64,000 nt of DNA. It comes from Lachnospiraceae bacterium oral taxon 096 (lineage in GTDB: Bacteria; Bacillota; Clostridia; Lachnospirales; Lachnospiraceae). Within the stretch, counting starts at the first letter, position 1. The number at the start of each line of letters is the position of its first letter. Made by a program: the position numbers and the translations under genes. Where the stretch lies: positions 1,637,001 through 1,701,000 of the forward strand of contig CP073340.1 of NCBI GenBank assembly GCA_018141845.1, given 5' to 3'. This document shows positions 50,695 to 61,900 of the stretch, one piece after another. The notes below the pieces were generated by a model. It did not search any database and was not told the DNA's origin. It was given only the letters and a program-made list of their open reading frames with translations.

Positions 50695-51240
50695 ATGTCG
50701 GAGCTTGTCGTCGCTTTTCCAAAAATGGAGGATGCAAAAGCCATTAAAAATATTTTGGCAAAAAATGGCTTTCGAGTGGCAGGGCTCTCGCAATCGGCTG
50801 CTGGGGCAATTCAACTATGTGATAGCTATGGCAGTGGGATATTAATTTGTGCCTATCAATTTGCTGATATGATGTTTGAGGAGGTTCGAGAAAATCTAAA
50901 TCCTAATTTTCAGATGATTTTACTTTGTTCAAAAGCAAGGTTGAATGAAAACTTACCCGATAATGTATTTTTCCTTCCGATGCCCTTAAAAGTGCATGAT
51001 TTTATTGATACCGTCTATATGATTGGGGATCGAATGCGCAGGGAAAAGAAAAAGAAGAATAAGAGGATAGAGCGAAGTGAAAAAGATGAGGAAATCCTAA
51101 ATCAAGCGAAATTGCTTTTGATGGAGCGAAATGGCATGAGCGAGGAGCAGGCGCATCACTATTTGCAAAAAAGCAGTATGGAAAATGGTTGCAATCTCAT
51201 TGAAGTTGCACAAATGGTAATTAGCTTATATGACAGCTGA
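50695..51240 (+). CDS. ANTAR-domain antiterminator with degenerate receiver
   Basis: A 181-residue protein with an N-terminal receiver-like fold and a C-terminal ANTAR domain (NQAKLLLMERNGMSEEQAHHYLQKSSMENGCNLIEVAQMVI), which binds tandem hexaloop RNA hairpins and stops termination. The receiver lacks the phosphoacceptor: where a VxxD would be, near residue 52, one reads GILICAYQFAD, and the N-terminal acidic pair is missing. Phosphorylation is therefore unlikely; another signal may control it. It is co-transcribed with glnA, hinting at nitrogen regulation. GGAGGAG precedes the ATG. I see no obvious hexaloop pair nearby. Confidence 0.88.
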   Translation: MSELVVAFPKMEDAKAIKNILAKNGFRVAGLSQSAAGAIQLCDSYGSGILICAYQFADMMFEEVRENLNPNFQMILLCSKARLNENLPDNVFFLPMPLKVHDFIDTVYMIGDRMRREKKKKNKRIERSEKDEEILNQAKLLLMERNGMSEEQAHHYLQKSSMENGCNLIEVAQMVISLYDS

Positions 51241-51257
51241 GCAAAAGTATTATTTAC

Positions 51258-51286
51258 TTGAAAAAAAGTGTGCTGTCTGATATAAT
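51258..51286 (+). promoter_or_regulatory. Promoter of carAB
   Basis: TTGAAA (51258-51263) and a perfect TATAAT (51281-51286), 17 bases apart, 48 bases upstream of carA. I see no PyrR-type attenuator in the short leader. Confidence 0.8.
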
Positions 51287-51334
51287 TCATAAGATTAAGC
51301 AAAAATTGACAACAGTATAGAAAGGCAGGTCTGA

Positions 51335-52414
51335 ATGAAAGCGTATCTGATTTTAGAAGATGGTAGCGTGTACGAGGGAGAGAGCTTTGGCTCGACCAAA
51401 GAAGTCATCAGCGAGATTGTATTTAATACCTCAATGACGGGCTATTTGGAGGTTTTGACAGATCCTTCCTATGCGGGACAAGCAGTGGTAATGACATATC
51501 CACTGATTGGCAACTATGGAGTATGTTATGAGGATATGGAGTCTGTTAGACCATGGGCGGATGCTTGGGTTGTAAGAGAAGTATCTGATCTTGCGAGCAA
51601 CTTTAGAAGTGAGGGATCGATTCAAGAGTTTTTGGAGGAAAATGATATTCCAGCAATTTGTGGGGTGGACACGAGAGATTTGACAAAGCGTCTCAGAGAA
51701 CATGGCACAATGAATGGAATGTTGACAACCAATGCAAACTTCAACAAGGAAGAGGTGTTAGCAAGGATTAAGGAATACTCTGTAAAGGGAGTAGTATTAG
51801 CATCGACCTGCAAGGAAAAGTATGTTCTTAAGGGGCAGGGAAAGAAAGTCGCACTTTTAGATCTTGGGGCAAAGGATAATATTGCCATATCTCTCCAAAA
51901 GAGAGGATGTGAAGTGACTGTGTGGCCAGCAAACACATCCGCAGAAGAAATTTTGGCATCAAATCCTGATGGAATTATGTTGAGCAATGGACCAGGAGAT
52001 CCAAAGGAAAATGTAGAAATTATCAAGGAAATCAAAAAACTCTATGATTCTTCAGTGCCGATTTTTGGCATTTGTCTAGGACATCAATTGATGGCTCTGG
52101 CTACAGGGGCAGATACTTACAAATTAAAGTATGGACATCGTGGCGGAAATCATCCAGTGAAAGATCACGAGACAGGCAGGACCTATATGAGTTCTCAAAA
52201 TCATGGTTATGCGGTAAATACAGAGACCTTAAATCCAGAGGTAGCCATACCAGCATTTACCAATGTCAATGATGGAACAAATGAGGGGCTTCGCTATGTG
52301 GGCAAGGATATTTTTACAGTACAATATCACCCAGAGGCTTGTCCTGGACCACAGGATAATGGATATTTATTTGACCGCTTTATTCAAATGATGGAGGAAA
52401 AGAAAAATGCCTAA
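51335..52414 (+). CDS. carA: Carbamoyl-phosphate synthase, small subunit
   Basis: A 359-residue glutaminase subunit. The N-terminal domain starts [19 protein letters not shown] and has [20 protein letters not shown]; the amidotransferase has LSNGPGDP, the Cys loop [12 protein letters not shown] and the His-Glu [10 protein letters not shown]. Ammonia passes to CarB for carbamoyl phosphate, used for pyrimidines and arginine. It overlaps carB by eight bases. Confidence 0.98.
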   Translation: MKAYLILEDGSVYEGESFGSTKEVISEIVFNTSMTGYLEVLTDPSYAGQAVVMTYPLIGNYGVCYEDMESVRPWADAWVVREVSDLASNFRSEGSIQEFLEENDIPAICGVDTRDLTKRLREHGTMNGMLTTNANFNKEEVLARIKEYSVKGVVLASTCKEKYVLKGQGKKVALLDLGAKDNIAISLQKRGCEVTVWPANTSAEEILASNPDGIMLSNGPGDPKENVEIIKEIKKLYDSSVPIFGICLGHQLMALATGADTYKLKYGHRGGNHPVKDHETGRTYMSSQNHGYAVNTETLNPEVAIPAFTNVNDGTNEGLRYVGKDIFTVQYHPEACPGPQDNGYLFDRFIQMMEEKKNA

Positions 52415-55400
52415 GAATAAAAATATTAAAAAAGTCCTCGTTTTGGGATCTGGACCGATTGTCATTGGTCAGGCAGCAGAGTTTGACTATGCGGGCACAC
52501 AGGCTTGTCGTTCATTGAAGGAAGAGGGAATAGAGGTTGTTCTTGTCAATTCAAACCCTGCGACAATTATGACCGATAAGGATATTGCCGATAAGGTCTA
52601 TATTGAGCCATTGACAGTACAAGTTGTGGAGCAGATTATTAAAAAGGAAAAGCCAGATTCGATACTTCCAACCCTTGGTGGTCAGGCAGGTCTGAATTTG
52701 GCAATGGAGCTTGAAGAGGCAGGATTTCTTGACCGATATGATGTGAAGCTGATTGGTACGACGGCATTGACAATTAAAAAGGCTGAGGACAGAGAGACCT
52801 TTAAGGAGACCATGGAAAAGATTGGGGAACCAATTGCTGCTTCCAAAGTTGTTGAAAATATTGAAGACGGTATCGCCTATGCCGAGGAAATTGGATATCC
52901 CGTTGTCCTTCGCCCAGCATATACCCTTGGTGGCTCTGGTGGCGGAATTGTCAACAATAGGGAGGAATTAGAGGAGACACTAGAGAATGGTCTTCGACTT
53001 TCTCGTGTGCATCAGGTATTGGTAGAAAGATGTATTTCTGGATGGAAGGAAATTGAGTATGAGGTTATGCGAGATTCCATCGGAAATGTCATTACGGTTT
53101 GTAATATGGAAAACCTTGATCCAGTAGGTGTGCATACAGGAGACTCCATCGTAGTAGCTCCTAGCCAGACCTTGGGAGACAAGGAATATCAGATGCTAAG
53201 AACTTCGGCACTCAATATTATTACTGAACTTGGCATTACCGGTGGATGTAATGTGCAGTATGCTCTTCATCCTGAGTCATTTGAGTATTGTGTAATTGAG
53301 GTAAATCCTCGAGTGAGCCGATCTTCTGCACTTGCTAGTAAGGCGACAGGTTATCCAATTGCAAAAGTTGCTGCGAAAATTGCTCTTGGCTATACACTGG
53401 ATGAAATCAAAAATGCAGTTACAGGAAAAACCTATGCATCATTTGAACCAATGCTTGACTATTGTGTTGTAAAAATGCCAAGGCTTCCATTTGATAAGTT
53501 TATTTCCGCAAGAAGAGAGCTCGGAACACAGATGAAGGCAACAGGCGAGGTCATGAGTATCTGTACCAATTTTGAGGGTGCTTTAATGAAGGCCATTCGT
53601 TCCTTGGAGCAACATGTGGATTCCCTCATGAGCTATGACTACACAGCACTGGATGTAGAGGCCTTAAAGAAAGAATTGAAAAAGGTCGATGATCGAAGAA
53701 TTTGGGTGATTGCTGAGGCAGTAAGAAAAGGAATTGACTATGATACCATTCATCATATCACAAAGATTGATAAGTGGTTTATTCATAAGATTGCTCGCCT
53801 TGTCAACATTGAAAATAGATTAAAGACAGAGGAACTATCCATTGAACTCTTGAGAGAAGCAAAGCGAATGGAATTTCCAGACAAAATCATTGCAGATTTA
53901 ACAAAAAAATCAGAAAAAGAAATCTGCAAGATGAGAAAAGATGCGGGCATTGTTGCTGCATTTAAGATGGTAGATACCTGTGCGGGAGAATTTGCATCGG
54001 AGACACCGTACTATTATTCTTGCTTTGATGGTGTCAATGAGGCACCAGAGACCAATGACAGAAAGAAGGTTTTGGTTCTTGGTTCAGGACCAATTCGTAT
54101 CGGTCAGGGTATTGAGTTTGACTATTGCTCTGTACATTGTACATGGACATTTGAAAAGGAAGGCTATGAGACAATTATTGTCAATAATAACCCAGAGACA
54201 GTAAGTACAGACTTTGACATTGCAGATAAGCTCTACTTTGAGCCGTTGACACCAGAGGATGTAGCTTCCATTGTTGATGTAGAAAAGCCAGATGGTGCGG
54301 TTGTCCAATTTGGTGGACAGACAGCCATTAAGTTGACGGAGGCCTTAATTGAGATGGGCGTGCCTATCTTTGGAACTAAGGCAGAAGATGTGGATGCAGC
54401 AGAGGATAGAGAACTCTTTGACCACATCTTAGAGACTTGTCATATTCCAAGACCAACAGGTGGCACGGTATATACAGCTGAGGAGGCAAAGGCTGTTGCC
54501 CATCGTTTGGGCTATCCTGTCCTTGTTCGTCCATCTTATGTGCTTGGCGGTCAGGGAATGCAGATTGCAATTTCTGACAACGATATTGATGAGTTTATTG
54601 GCATTATCAATCGAATTGCACAAGATCACCCAATTCTTGTTGATAAATATGTTGTCGGCAAGGAGCTTGAGGTCGATGCGGTGTGTGATGGAACTGATAT
54701 TGTCATTCCTGGAATTATGGAGCATATTGAGCGAGCAGGTGTTCATTCAGGAGACTCGATCAGTGTCTATCCAGCACAGACCATTAGTGATACCGTGCGA
54801 GAGAAAATTGTGGACTACACAAGGAAACTTGCCCTTGCCCTTCATGTCAAGGGAATGATCAATATTCAATTTATTGCCAGTGGAGAAGATGTCTATGTCA
54901 TTGAGGTCAACCCTAGATCTTCAAGAACTGTGCCATATATTAGTAAGGTCACAGGTATTCCAATTGTCTCATTGGCAGCAAGAGTAATTTGTGGACACAC
55001 TTTAAAAGAACTTGGCTATACACCAGGATTACAGCCAGCAGGGGAGTACATTGCAGTGAAGATGCCAGTCTTCTCATTTGAGAAGATTCGAGGTGCAGAT
55101 ATTTCTCTTGGACCAGAAATGAAGTCAACAGGGGAGTGCTTAGGTATTGCAAAGACATTTAATGAGGCCCTTTATAAGGCCTTTGAGGGTGCAGGGGTGA
55201 AATTACCAAAGCACAAGAAGATGATTATGACGGTAAGGGATGAGGACAAGGAAGAGGCAGTGGAAATTGCTCGAAGATTTGAGGCTGTTGGCTACAAGAT
55301 TTTTGCCACAACAGGTACAGCAAAGGTACTCAATGAAAATGGTGTCAAGGCCTACCGTGTGAAGAAGCTTGAGCAGGAAAGCCCAAATATTTTGGATCTC

Positions 55401-55619
55401 TTACTTGCCCATGAGATTGATTTGGTGATTGATACACCAGCACAGGGCGCTGAACACAGCAAGGATGGCTTTGTGATTCGAAGAAATGCCATTGAGACAG
55501 GAGTCAATGTATTGACTTCACTGGATACAGCAAAAGCTTTAGCTCTTTCTTTGGAAAATCGGGCAAAGGAACTCACCTTAATTGATATTGCCACAGTCAA
55601 GAATGTAGAAACTAAGTAA
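52407..55619 (+). CDS. carB: Carbamoyl-phosphate synthase, large subunit
   Basis: A 1070-residue two-part ATP-grasp enzyme, full length. The first half starts [32 protein letters not shown], the second repeats this as [25 protein letters not shown] near residue 553. [12 protein letters not shown] and [11 protein letters not shown] are the two ATP loops. The C-terminal MGS-like domain (from about 930) is the allosteric part. It is the last gene of the carAB unit; a terminator follows. Confidence 0.98.
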   Translation: MPKNKNIKKVLVLGSGPIVIGQAAEFDYAGTQACRSLKEEGIEVVLVNSNPATIMTDKDIADKVYIEPLTVQVVEQIIKKEKPDSILPTLGGQAGLNLAMELEEAGFLDRYDVKLIGTTALTIKKAEDRETFKETMEKIGEPIAASKVVENIEDGIAYAEEIGYPVVLRPAYTLGGSGGGIVNNREELEETLENGLRLSRVHQVLVERCISGWKEIEYEVMRDSIGNVITVCNMENLDPVGVHTGDSIVVAPSQTLGDKEYQMLRTSALNIITELGITGGCNVQYALHPESFEYCVIEVNPRVSRSSALASKATGYPIAKVAAKIALGYTLDEIKNAVTGKTYASFEPMLDYCVVKMPRLPFDKFISARRELGTQMKATGEVMSICTNFEGALMKAIRSLEQHVDSLMSYDYTALDVEALKKELKKVDDRRIWVIAEAVRKGIDYDTIHHITKIDKWFIHKIARLVNIENRLKTEELSIELLREAKRMEFPDKIIADLTKKSEKEICKMRKDAGIVAAFKMVDTCAGEFASETPYYYSCFDGVNEAPETNDRKKVLVLGSGPIRIGQGIEFDYCSVHCTWTFEKEGYETIIVNNNPETVSTDFDIADKLYFEPLTPEDVASIVDVEKPDGAVVQFGGQTAIKLTEALIEMGVPIFGTKAEDVDAAEDRELFDHILETCHIPRPTGGTVYTAEEAKAVAHRLGYPVLVRPSYVLGGQGMQIAISDNDIDEFIGIINRIAQDHPILVDKYVVGKELEVDAVCDGTDIVIPGIMEHIERAGVHSGDSISVYPAQTISDTVREKIVDYTRKLALALHVKGMINIQFIASGEDVYVIEVNPRSSRTVPYISKVTGIPIVSLAARVICGHTLKELGYTPGLQPAGEYIAVKMPVFSFEKIRGADISLGPEMKSTGECLGIAKTFNEALYKAFEGAGVKLPKHKKMIMTVRDEDKEEAVEIARRFEAVGYKIFATTGTAKVLNENGVKAYRVKKLEQESPNILDLLLAHEIDLVIDTPAQGAEHSKDGFVIRRNAIETGVNVLTSLDTAKALALSLENRAKELTLIDIATVKNVETK

Positions 55620-55630
55620 ATAACAAAACG

Positions 55631-55671
55631 AAAAGGTGTCGCAATCGATAGATAGGATTGCGACACCTTTT
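55631..55671. terminator. Bidirectional terminator between carB and the penicillin-binding protein gene
   Basis: Perfect 16-base arms 55631-55646 and 55656-55671 with A's and T's at the ends, so it works in both directions for the convergent genes. Confidence 0.9.
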
Positions 55672-55686
55672 GCTTATCATTATGTT

Positions 55687-58437
55687 TTATTCGTCACTAC
55701 CAGGACCGTTGGTAATGACTGGATCAGATTCACCAGAGCTACCACTATTGTCATTGTCATTTAAGTTTGTGCCAGGACCAGAATTGATTCGTTCGGTATT
55801 ATCTTTCAATCCTGAACCATGTCGGCTGGCCGTAGGTGCTTCTGTATTGACAATAGGAGACAGCGTAGTTGCCTCAGTTGTTGGTGTGGTTATAGAAGAG
55901 TTTTTCTTTGAACTCTTTTTTGAATTTGAACTCTTCGAATTTGAACTATTTGAGTTTTTTGAACTCGAGCGATAACTTCCACCAGAATAGTAGGAGTCAT
56001 CGGTATTGCCTTGATCGTCACTTGGAACGAGGATGGAAACTCCTCGACCAGATTTTACATGCTTATCACAATCTTCTGTAGGAACAGTGCCCTTAGCAAA
56101 GTATTCCTTGTATCTTGCATCGCCACGAGGATCGTACTCACATACACCAGGAGTAGGAAGCTTTCCGGATTTTCTACAAATAATTGCACTTTCAATGTTG
56201 TCAGGAGCCTTAAATCCAGGATCATCAAGCCCTTGATTGACCTTGGTCATAATCTTTCTCCAAATGTCTTTGTGGAAGGCGGTTTGATTGGCGTCACTGT
56301 CCAGTTTTTGATTTTCATCATAACCAGCCCAAATACCACCAGTGTAATGAGGTGTAAAACCAACAAACCAAACATCATTATTTCCAGATGTTGTACCAGA
56401 TTTACCAGCTGCGGACATATTACTCAAGTGAGCACGTGTACTGGTTGAGCTGATGTAGATTCCTGGTCGAGTGAATTTTTGATGTGTTTCCATAGAGTCC
56501 TTCATTGCGTCGGTCAAAAGGAAGGCTGTGGTGTTTTTAATTACTCTATGTGTCTCTGGTTCATTGTCAATAAGTGTTTTTCCATTGTGGTCAATAATCT
56601 TTGTAAAGAAGACTGGTTTGGTGTAAATACCACCATTAGCAATGGCTGCGTATGCAGCGGTCAATTCAAGATTTGAAACACCCTTTGTGATACCACCCAG
56701 TGCAGTTGCTGCGTTGACATCGCCATCAGTTAAGGTTGTAATACCAAATTTCTTTGCATAGTCAACACCAACTTGAGGCGTTACAGTTTCAACTAAGCAG
56801 CGGACGGCAACGATATTCATTGAATAGATAATACCATCTCGAATGCTTGACCAACCAGTGTAACCTTGTTCTTTTTGATACCAGTTTGTAAATTCTTTGT
56901 CACCAACTTTATATGGACCATCATAGTAGACAGTACCTAATGTGGCCTTGCCCATATCAATGGCTGGTCCAAAAGCAGTGAGTACCTTGAAGGTAGATCC
57001 AGGCTGGCGAGTGGTGTTTGTTGCTCGGTTTAGAGTCAAGGACGCCGTCTTTTCACCACGACCACCACTGATGGCCTTTACCTGTCCGGTTTGTTGATCC
57101 ATTAAGACAAAGCTGGTCTGTGGTTCAAGTATGGTCTTTAGGGACTCCCCAATGACCGTGTCGCCATTTTGGATAATTGATTCTTTGTATTTATTGACAT
57201 CAGCCTGAGCTTCAGCTTCTGTATTATAGAGTCCATCAAAGTTATCTTTTAAAATGTCACTGTGCCATTTCTTAATATGTTCTTGAGAGTAATTTTTCGT
57301 ATTTCCATCTGTATCTCGAATGGACAGACGATATTCCAAAGAATACTTTACAATTGGATAGTTACTTGGATCGTTGATCTCTTTATCTACAATCTTTTGT
57401 AAGTCAGGATCTTGTGTTGTGTAGATGGACAAACCGCCACTATACAACAAATTATGTGCCTGCGTCTCTGTGTAACCCAACTTTTCTACGAGAGTTTCCA
57501 CCACCTGCTCGACAAGTTCATCTGTGAAGTAAGAATAGGTGTTGGTTGTCTCTTTATTTGTAGAATTGACATTTTGTATGCGAGCATAGACATCATCGGC
57601 TAGAGCATCTTCTTCTTCTTCCTTTGTGATGTAACCTTGAGTGTACATATTTTGCAAGATCGTCATTCTTCGCTCTGCATTGTCCTCTTTTCCAGTAATT
57701 GGGTTGAGGCGGCTTGGATTTTTCGTAATTCCAGCAATCACGGCACATTCTGAAAGGGTAAGTTGACTGACTTCCTTTCCAAAGTATCTTCGTGCAGCAA
57801 CTTTTACGCCCAAAGTATTATTGCCGAGGTTAATCGTATTGAGATAATTGGTGATAATGAGCTTTTTATCCATGGTCTTTTCTAGACGCACGGCCAAGTA
57901 CCATTCTTGGATTTTTCTCTCTAAAGTTGCACCAAAACTTCTTTCACGGCCACCATTAAAGACATTGTTTTTAATGAGCTGCTGTGTGATAGTGGATCCT
58001 CCACCTGAAGAGGAATTGTGCTTGAGCACACCGACAATGGCACGCATAATAGATCTTGTATCAATGCCATTGTGTTGCCAAAAGCGGGAGTCCTCAATAG
58101 AAACAAAGGCATCAATTAAATTTTGTGGCAATTCATCATAGGTAGCTTCTTCACGGTTTGAGCCAGCCATAACGAGCGTATCCGTCTGTTCGCCTTTTGC
58201 ATTGTATACCGTCGTTGCAAAGCCCATAGGGACAATGCTCTCCACATTAATATCAGGCGCATTATCAATAATGCCCTTAAATACACCGACGGCAAGACTG
58301 CCAATGAGAAGTGCGATAAAGAGCAAACATAAGAAGATAGTTTTTCCAAATGTAAGCATGACTTTATTGGCATATTTTTTCTTTCTTGACGAGACGTTTT
58401 TTAGCTTTCGTTCCGTGGATTTTTTTCCATAGTTCAT
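55687..58437 (-). CDS. Class A penicillin-binding protein (PBP1A type)
   Basis: A 916-residue bifunctional peptidoglycan synthase. Order: basic cytoplasmic N-terminus, one span (TIFLCLLFIALLIGSLAVGVF, about 30-52), GT51 transglycosylase with VSIEDSRFWQHNGID and GGSTITQQLIKN (catalytic Glu), then the transpeptidase with RQPGSTFKVL (Ser-x-x-Lys), an SxN-type site and KSGTTSGNNDVWF (KTG-type box as KSG). The last 100 residues are a Ser/Asn/Lys low-complexity stretch (SSRSSSKNSNSSNSKSSN) with a Thr/Gly/Asp/Asn-rich end, an outside, disordered tail. GGAGGT precedes the ATG on the minus strand. Confidence 0.95.
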   Translation of the reverse strand: MNYGKKSTERKLKNVSSRKKKYANKVMLTFGKTIFLCLLFIALLIGSLAVGVFKGIIDNAPDINVESIVPMGFATTVYNAKGEQTDTLVMAGSNREEATYDELPQNLIDAFVSIEDSRFWQHNGIDTRSIMRAIVGVLKHNSSSGGGSTITQQLIKNNVFNGGRERSFGATLERKIQEWYLAVRLEKTMDKKLIITNYLNTINLGNNTLGVKVAARRYFGKEVSQLTLSECAVIAGITKNPSRLNPITGKEDNAERRMTILQNMYTQGYITKEEEEDALADDVYARIQNVNSTNKETTNTYSYFTDELVEQVVETLVEKLGYTETQAHNLLYSGGLSIYTTQDPDLQKIVDKEINDPSNYPIVKYSLEYRLSIRDTDGNTKNYSQEHIKKWHSDILKDNFDGLYNTEAEAQADVNKYKESIIQNGDTVIGESLKTILEPQTSFVLMDQQTGQVKAISGGRGEKTASLTLNRATNTTRQPGSTFKVLTAFGPAIDMGKATLGTVYYDGPYKVGDKEFTNWYQKEQGYTGWSSIRDGIIYSMNIVAVRCLVETVTPQVGVDYAKKFGITTLTDGDVNAATALGGITKGVSNLELTAAYAAIANGGIYTKPVFFTKIIDHNGKTLIDNEPETHRVIKNTTAFLLTDAMKDSMETHQKFTRPGIYISSTSTRAHLSNMSAAGKSGTTSGNNDVWFVGFTPHYTGGIWAGYDENQKLDSDANQTAFHKDIWRKIMTKVNQGLDDPGFKAPDNIESAIICRKSGKLPTPGVCEYDPRGDARYKEYFAKGTVPTEDCDKHVKSGRGVSILVPSDDQGNTDDSYYSGGSYRSSSKNSNSSNSKSSNSKKSSKKNSSITTPTTEATTLSPIVNTEAPTASRHGSGLKDNTERINSGPGTNLNDNDNSGSSGESDPVITNGPGSDE

Positions 58438-58553
58438 TTTTTACCTCCAAACTAGTATGACAGTACACTGTCTGCTAAAAACAACTTTATTATATCAAAT
58501 TGAAAAAAAAGTGCTACTATTAGATTATACAGAAAAAGAGATAAGGGGAAGAG

Positions 58554-59204
58554 ATGGAACAATATCAAATCTGTTATATTGGCGGTGAGGGAGAAATTGT
58601 AGAGAAAAAATCACGCTTTATTGCACATATTGCACCAATTGATGAGGAACAAGACGCAATGGAATTCATTGAAAAAATTCGAAAACAATATTGGGATGCG
58701 AGGCATAATTGTTATGCTTATATCACAAAAGATGGAAAAGTTTTGCGTTTTTCTGACGATGGAGAGCCATCACAGACGGCAGGAAAGCCAATGCTTGATG
58801 TATTGACGGGGAGAAATATTCAAGGAATTTGTGTTGTTGTGACGAGATATTTTGGAGGAGTACTGCTTGGAACGGGAGGGCTGGTTCGTGCCTATCAGGC
58901 TGCGGTTTTGGCTGGGTTAGAGAAGGCAACGATATGTACAGTATATGATGGCATTTTGGCCAAGTGGACGATAGAATATGACTCCTATGGGAAGTTTAAC
59001 TATTTGATTGAGACTTTTCAAGTTGTGCGTCCAAGTATTAATTATGGAGAAAAGATTGATATTTTAACGGTAATGGAAACATCGACATTTATTTCTTTTG
59101 CAAAGAAAATTTTGGAAGAGAGTGCAGGAAAGATTGAGCCTCGTGAAAAAGAGAGTATTTATTTTATTGTTGTAAATAATGAGATTAAGATGATAAAAAA
59201 ATAA
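58554..59204 (+). CDS. yigZ: YigZ/IMPACT family protein
   Basis: A 216-residue YigZ. The N-terminal IMPACT fold has SRFIAHIAPIDEEQDAMEFI, ARHNCYAYI and FSDDGEPSQTAGKPMLD, then VVVTRYFGGVLLGTGGLVRAYQ; the C-terminal DUF1949 ferredoxin-like part follows. Bacterial members are of unknown exact function, perhaps RNA-binding or stress-related translation control. A plausible promoter TTGAAA/GATTAT (58500-58528) lies upstream. It is single, between the divergent PBP gene and adhE. Confidence 0.93.
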   Translation: MEQYQICYIGGEGEIVEKKSRFIAHIAPIDEEQDAMEFIEKIRKQYWDARHNCYAYITKDGKVLRFSDDGEPSQTAGKPMLDVLTGRNIQGICVVVTRYFGGVLLGTGGLVRAYQAAVLAGLEKATICTVYDGILAKWTIEYDSYGKFNYLIETFQVVRPSINYGEKIDILTVMETSTFISFAKKILEESAGKIEPREKESIYFIVVNNEIKMIKK

Positions 59205-59213
59205 CAAAAACTG

Positions 59214-59242
59214 TTGACATTCCCATTGAGGCGTGTTAGAAT
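59214..59242 (+). promoter_or_regulatory. Promoter of adhE
   Basis: TTGACA (59214-59219) and TAGAAT (59237-59242), 17 bases apart. Strong. Confidence 0.85.
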
Positions 59243-59246
59243 ATAA

Positions 59247-59264
59247 GCGTTAAAAAAATAACGC
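59247..59264. promoter_or_regulatory. Likely Rex operator at the adhE promoter
   Basis: An 18-base near-palindrome, GCGTTAAAAAAATAACGC, lies just downstream of the -10, over the start point. It agrees with the Rex pattern TTGTTAA-N4-TTAACAA at nine of the ten inner bases GTTAA/TTAAC, the only miss being one base. Rex, a NADH-sensing repressor, is known to control adhE in clostridia. It is inferred here; the rex gene is not in the window. Confidence 0.6.
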
Positions 59265-59285
59265 TACGAGAGGAAGGAAAGCACA

Positions 59286-61880
59286 ATGAGTAAGGATATC
59301 ATCGATAGTGTGGAAAAATTGCAAGAGAGGTTAAAGAAGATGCGCGCTGCGCAGAAAGAATTTGCAACATTTTCACAAGAAAAGGTAGACGCAATTTTTT
59401 ATGCGGCTGCAATGGCTGCCGATAAGGCAAGAATCCCATTGGCAAAGTTGGCTGTTGAAGAGACAGGAATGGGTGTCATGGAGGATAAGGTTATTAAAAA
59501 CCATTTCGCTTCAGAGTATATCTACAACGCATACAAAGACACAAAGACAGTAGGTGTTGTCGAAGAGGACAAGGCAGCAGGTTTGAAGAAGATTGCTGAG
59601 CCAATCGGTATTGTCGCAGCGGTTATCCCTACGACGAACCCAACATCTACAGCAATCTTTAAGACATTGGTTTGCTTAAAGACAAGAAATGCAATTATTA
59701 TCAGCCCACACCCAAGAGCAAAGGCTTGTACAATTGCAGCAGCAAAGGTTGTTTTAGATGCAGCAGTTAAGGCTGGAGCACCAGAGGGAATTATTTCTTG
59801 GATCGATGTGCCAAGCCTTGAGTTGACCAATGAGGTTATGCGCGATGCAGATATTATCTTGGCTACAGGTGGTCCTGGAATGGTTCATGCAGCATATTCA
59901 TCAGGAAAGCCAGCTCTTGGTGTTGGTGCAGGTAATACCCCAGTAATTATTGATGATACAGCAGATGTTGTATTGGCCGTAAACTCCATTATTCATTCAA
60001 AGACATTTGATAACGGTATGATTTGTGCTTCTGAGCAGTCAGTGACTGTACTTGACAAGGTATATGATCAGGCAAAGAAGGAATTTCTTGCAAGAGGATG
60101 TTACTTCTTAAAGAAGGACGAGCTTGATAAGGTGAGAAAGACGATCTTAATCAATGGTGCCCTCAATGCAAAGATTGTAGGTCAGAGTGCACACACCATT
60201 GCAAAACTTGCTGGAGTCAATGTTCCAGAAGCAACAAAAATCTTAATTGGTGAGGTGACTTCTGTAGATATCAGTGAGGAGTTTGCACACGAGAAGCTTT
60301 CCCCTGTACTGGCAATGTATAGAGCAAAGGATTTTGATGAGGCTCTTCAAAAGGCAGCAAAGTTAGTAGCAGATGGTGGTTATGGTCATACATCTTCTCT
60401 CTATGTTTCTACAACAGAGACAGAAAAGATGCATAAGCATGCTGAGGCAATGAAGACTTGTCGTATCTTAATCAATACGCCAGCATCACAAGGTGGTATT
60501 GGTGATCTTTATAACTTTAAGCTCACTCCATCACTTACACTTGGCTGTGGTTCATGGGGCGGAAACTCCGTATCTGAGAATGTGGGTGTAAAGCATCTTT
60601 TAAACATCAAGACAGTAGCAGAGAGGAGAGAGAATATGCTTTGGTTTAGAGTTCCAGAGAAGGTATACTTTAAGAAGGGTTGCATGGAGACTGCTCTTGA
60701 TGAGCTTGGCACAGTAATGCACAAGAAGAAAGCATTTATTGTTACAGATTCCTTCCTCTACAAGAATGGCAATACAAAGCCAATCACAGATAAGTTAGAC
60801 AAGATGGGCATTGTATATACTTGCTTCTATGAGATTGCACCAGACCCAACATTGCAGAGTGCAAGAAAAGGTGTTGAGGCCATGAGAGCATTTGAGCCAG
60901 ATGTCATCATCGCTCTTGGTGGTGGTTCTGCAATGGATGCAGGAAAGATTATGTGGGTAATGTATGAGCATCCAGAGGCAAACTTTGAAGATATGGCTAT
61001 GGACTTTATGGATATTCGCAAGAGAATCTATACATTCCCAACAATGGGTCAGAAGGCTTACTTTGTTGCTATCCCAACATCTTCAGGAACTGGTTCAGAG
61101 GTTACACCATTTGCCATCATTACAGATGCAGAGACAGGTGTAAAGTGGCCAATTACAGATTATCAATTGATGCCAAATATGGCAATTGTTGATGCTGACA
61201 ACATGATGACTCAGCCAAAGGGATTGACTGCTGCATCAGGTATTGATGTACTCACTCATGCTTTGGAGGCCTATGTATCGATGATGGCATCAAGCTATAC
61301 CGATGGTATTGCACTCAAGGCAATGAAGCTTGTGTTTGAGTATTTGCCATCTGCATATGAAAACGGTGCGAATGATCCAATTGCAAGAGAGAGAATGTCT
61401 GAGGCATCTTGCCTTGCAGGTATGGCCTTTGCCAATGCATTCCTTGGTGTGAACCACTCTATGGCTCATAAATTAGGTGCTTTCCACCACATTCCACATG
61501 GACTTGCCAATGCAGTAATCTTGACAAGAGTTATGCGCTACAATGCAGATCCAGTGCCAACAAAGATGGGAACATTCCCACAGTATACATATCCACATAC
61601 AAAGGAGCGCTATGTTGAGTGTGCGAAGTATTGTGGTGTGACAGGAAAGAATGATGACGAAATCTTTGAGAATTTCTTGAAGAAGATCGAGGAATTAAAG
61701 GATATTATTGGTGTAAAGAAGACAATTAAGGAGTACAATGTAGATGAGAAGTACTTCTTAGATACATTGGATGATATGTGCGAGCAGGCATTTAACGATC
61801 AGTGTACTGCTGCCAACCCAAGATATCCACTTGTTCGTGAGATCAAGGAACTGTACTTAGATGCATATTACGGAAGATAA
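59286..61880 (+). CDS. adhE: Bifunctional acetaldehyde-CoA/alcohol dehydrogenase
   Basis: An 864-residue AdhE. The N-terminal aldehyde dehydrogenase half (about 1-440) has the catalytic Cys in [13 protein letters not shown] and [10 protein letters not shown]; the C-terminal iron alcohol dehydrogenase half starts near 460, with [35 protein letters not shown] and the iron-binding [14 protein letters not shown]. It reduces acetyl-CoA to ethanol and reoxidises NADH, and usually forms spirosomes. Codon use suggests high expression. The APH-like kinase follows 20 bases later. Confidence 0.98.
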   Translation: MSKDIIDSVEKLQERLKKMRAAQKEFATFSQEKVDAIFYAAAMAADKARIPLAKLAVEETGMGVMEDKVIKNHFASEYIYNAYKDTKTVGVVEEDKAAGLKKIAEPIGIVAAVIPTTNPTSTAIFKTLVCLKTRNAIIISPHPRAKACTIAAAKVVLDAAVKAGAPEGIISWIDVPSLELTNEVMRDADIILATGGPGMVHAAYSSGKPALGVGAGNTPVIIDDTADVVLAVNSIIHSKTFDNGMICASEQSVTVLDKVYDQAKKEFLARGCYFLKKDELDKVRKTILINGALNAKIVGQSAHTIAKLAGVNVPEATKILIGEVTSVDISEEFAHEKLSPVLAMYRAKDFDEALQKAAKLVADGGYGHTSSLYVSTTETEKMHKHAEAMKTCRILINTPASQGGIGDLYNFKLTPSLTLGCGSWGGNSVSENVGVKHLLNIKTVAERRENMLWFRVPEKVYFKKGCMETALDELGTVMHKKKAFIVTDSFLYKNGNTKPITDKLDKMGIVYTCFYEIAPDPTLQSARKGVEAMRAFEPDVIIALGGGSAMDAGKIMWVMYEHPEANFEDMAMDFMDIRKRIYTFPTMGQKAYFVAIPTSSGTGSEVTPFAIITDAETGVKWPITDYQLMPNMAIVDADNMMTQPKGLTAASGIDVLTHALEAYVSMMASSYTDGIALKAMKLVFEYLPSAYENGANDPIARERMSEASCLAGMAFANAFLGVNHSMAHKLGAFHHIPHGLANAVILTRVMRYNADPVPTKMGTFPQYTYPHTKERYVECAKYCGVTGKNDDEIFENFLKKIEELKDIIGVKKTIKEYNVDEKYFLDTLDDMCEQAFNDQCTAANPRYPLVREIKELYLDAYYGR

Positions 61881-61900
61881 TAGAAAGTAGGAAGAAAACT

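Noticed and set aside
55920..55975. Repeat-like TTCGAA/TTTGAA run as tandem repeat or CRISPR
   Set aside because: It is the low-complexity Ser/Asn/Lys tail of the penicillin-binding protein; no spacer pattern.
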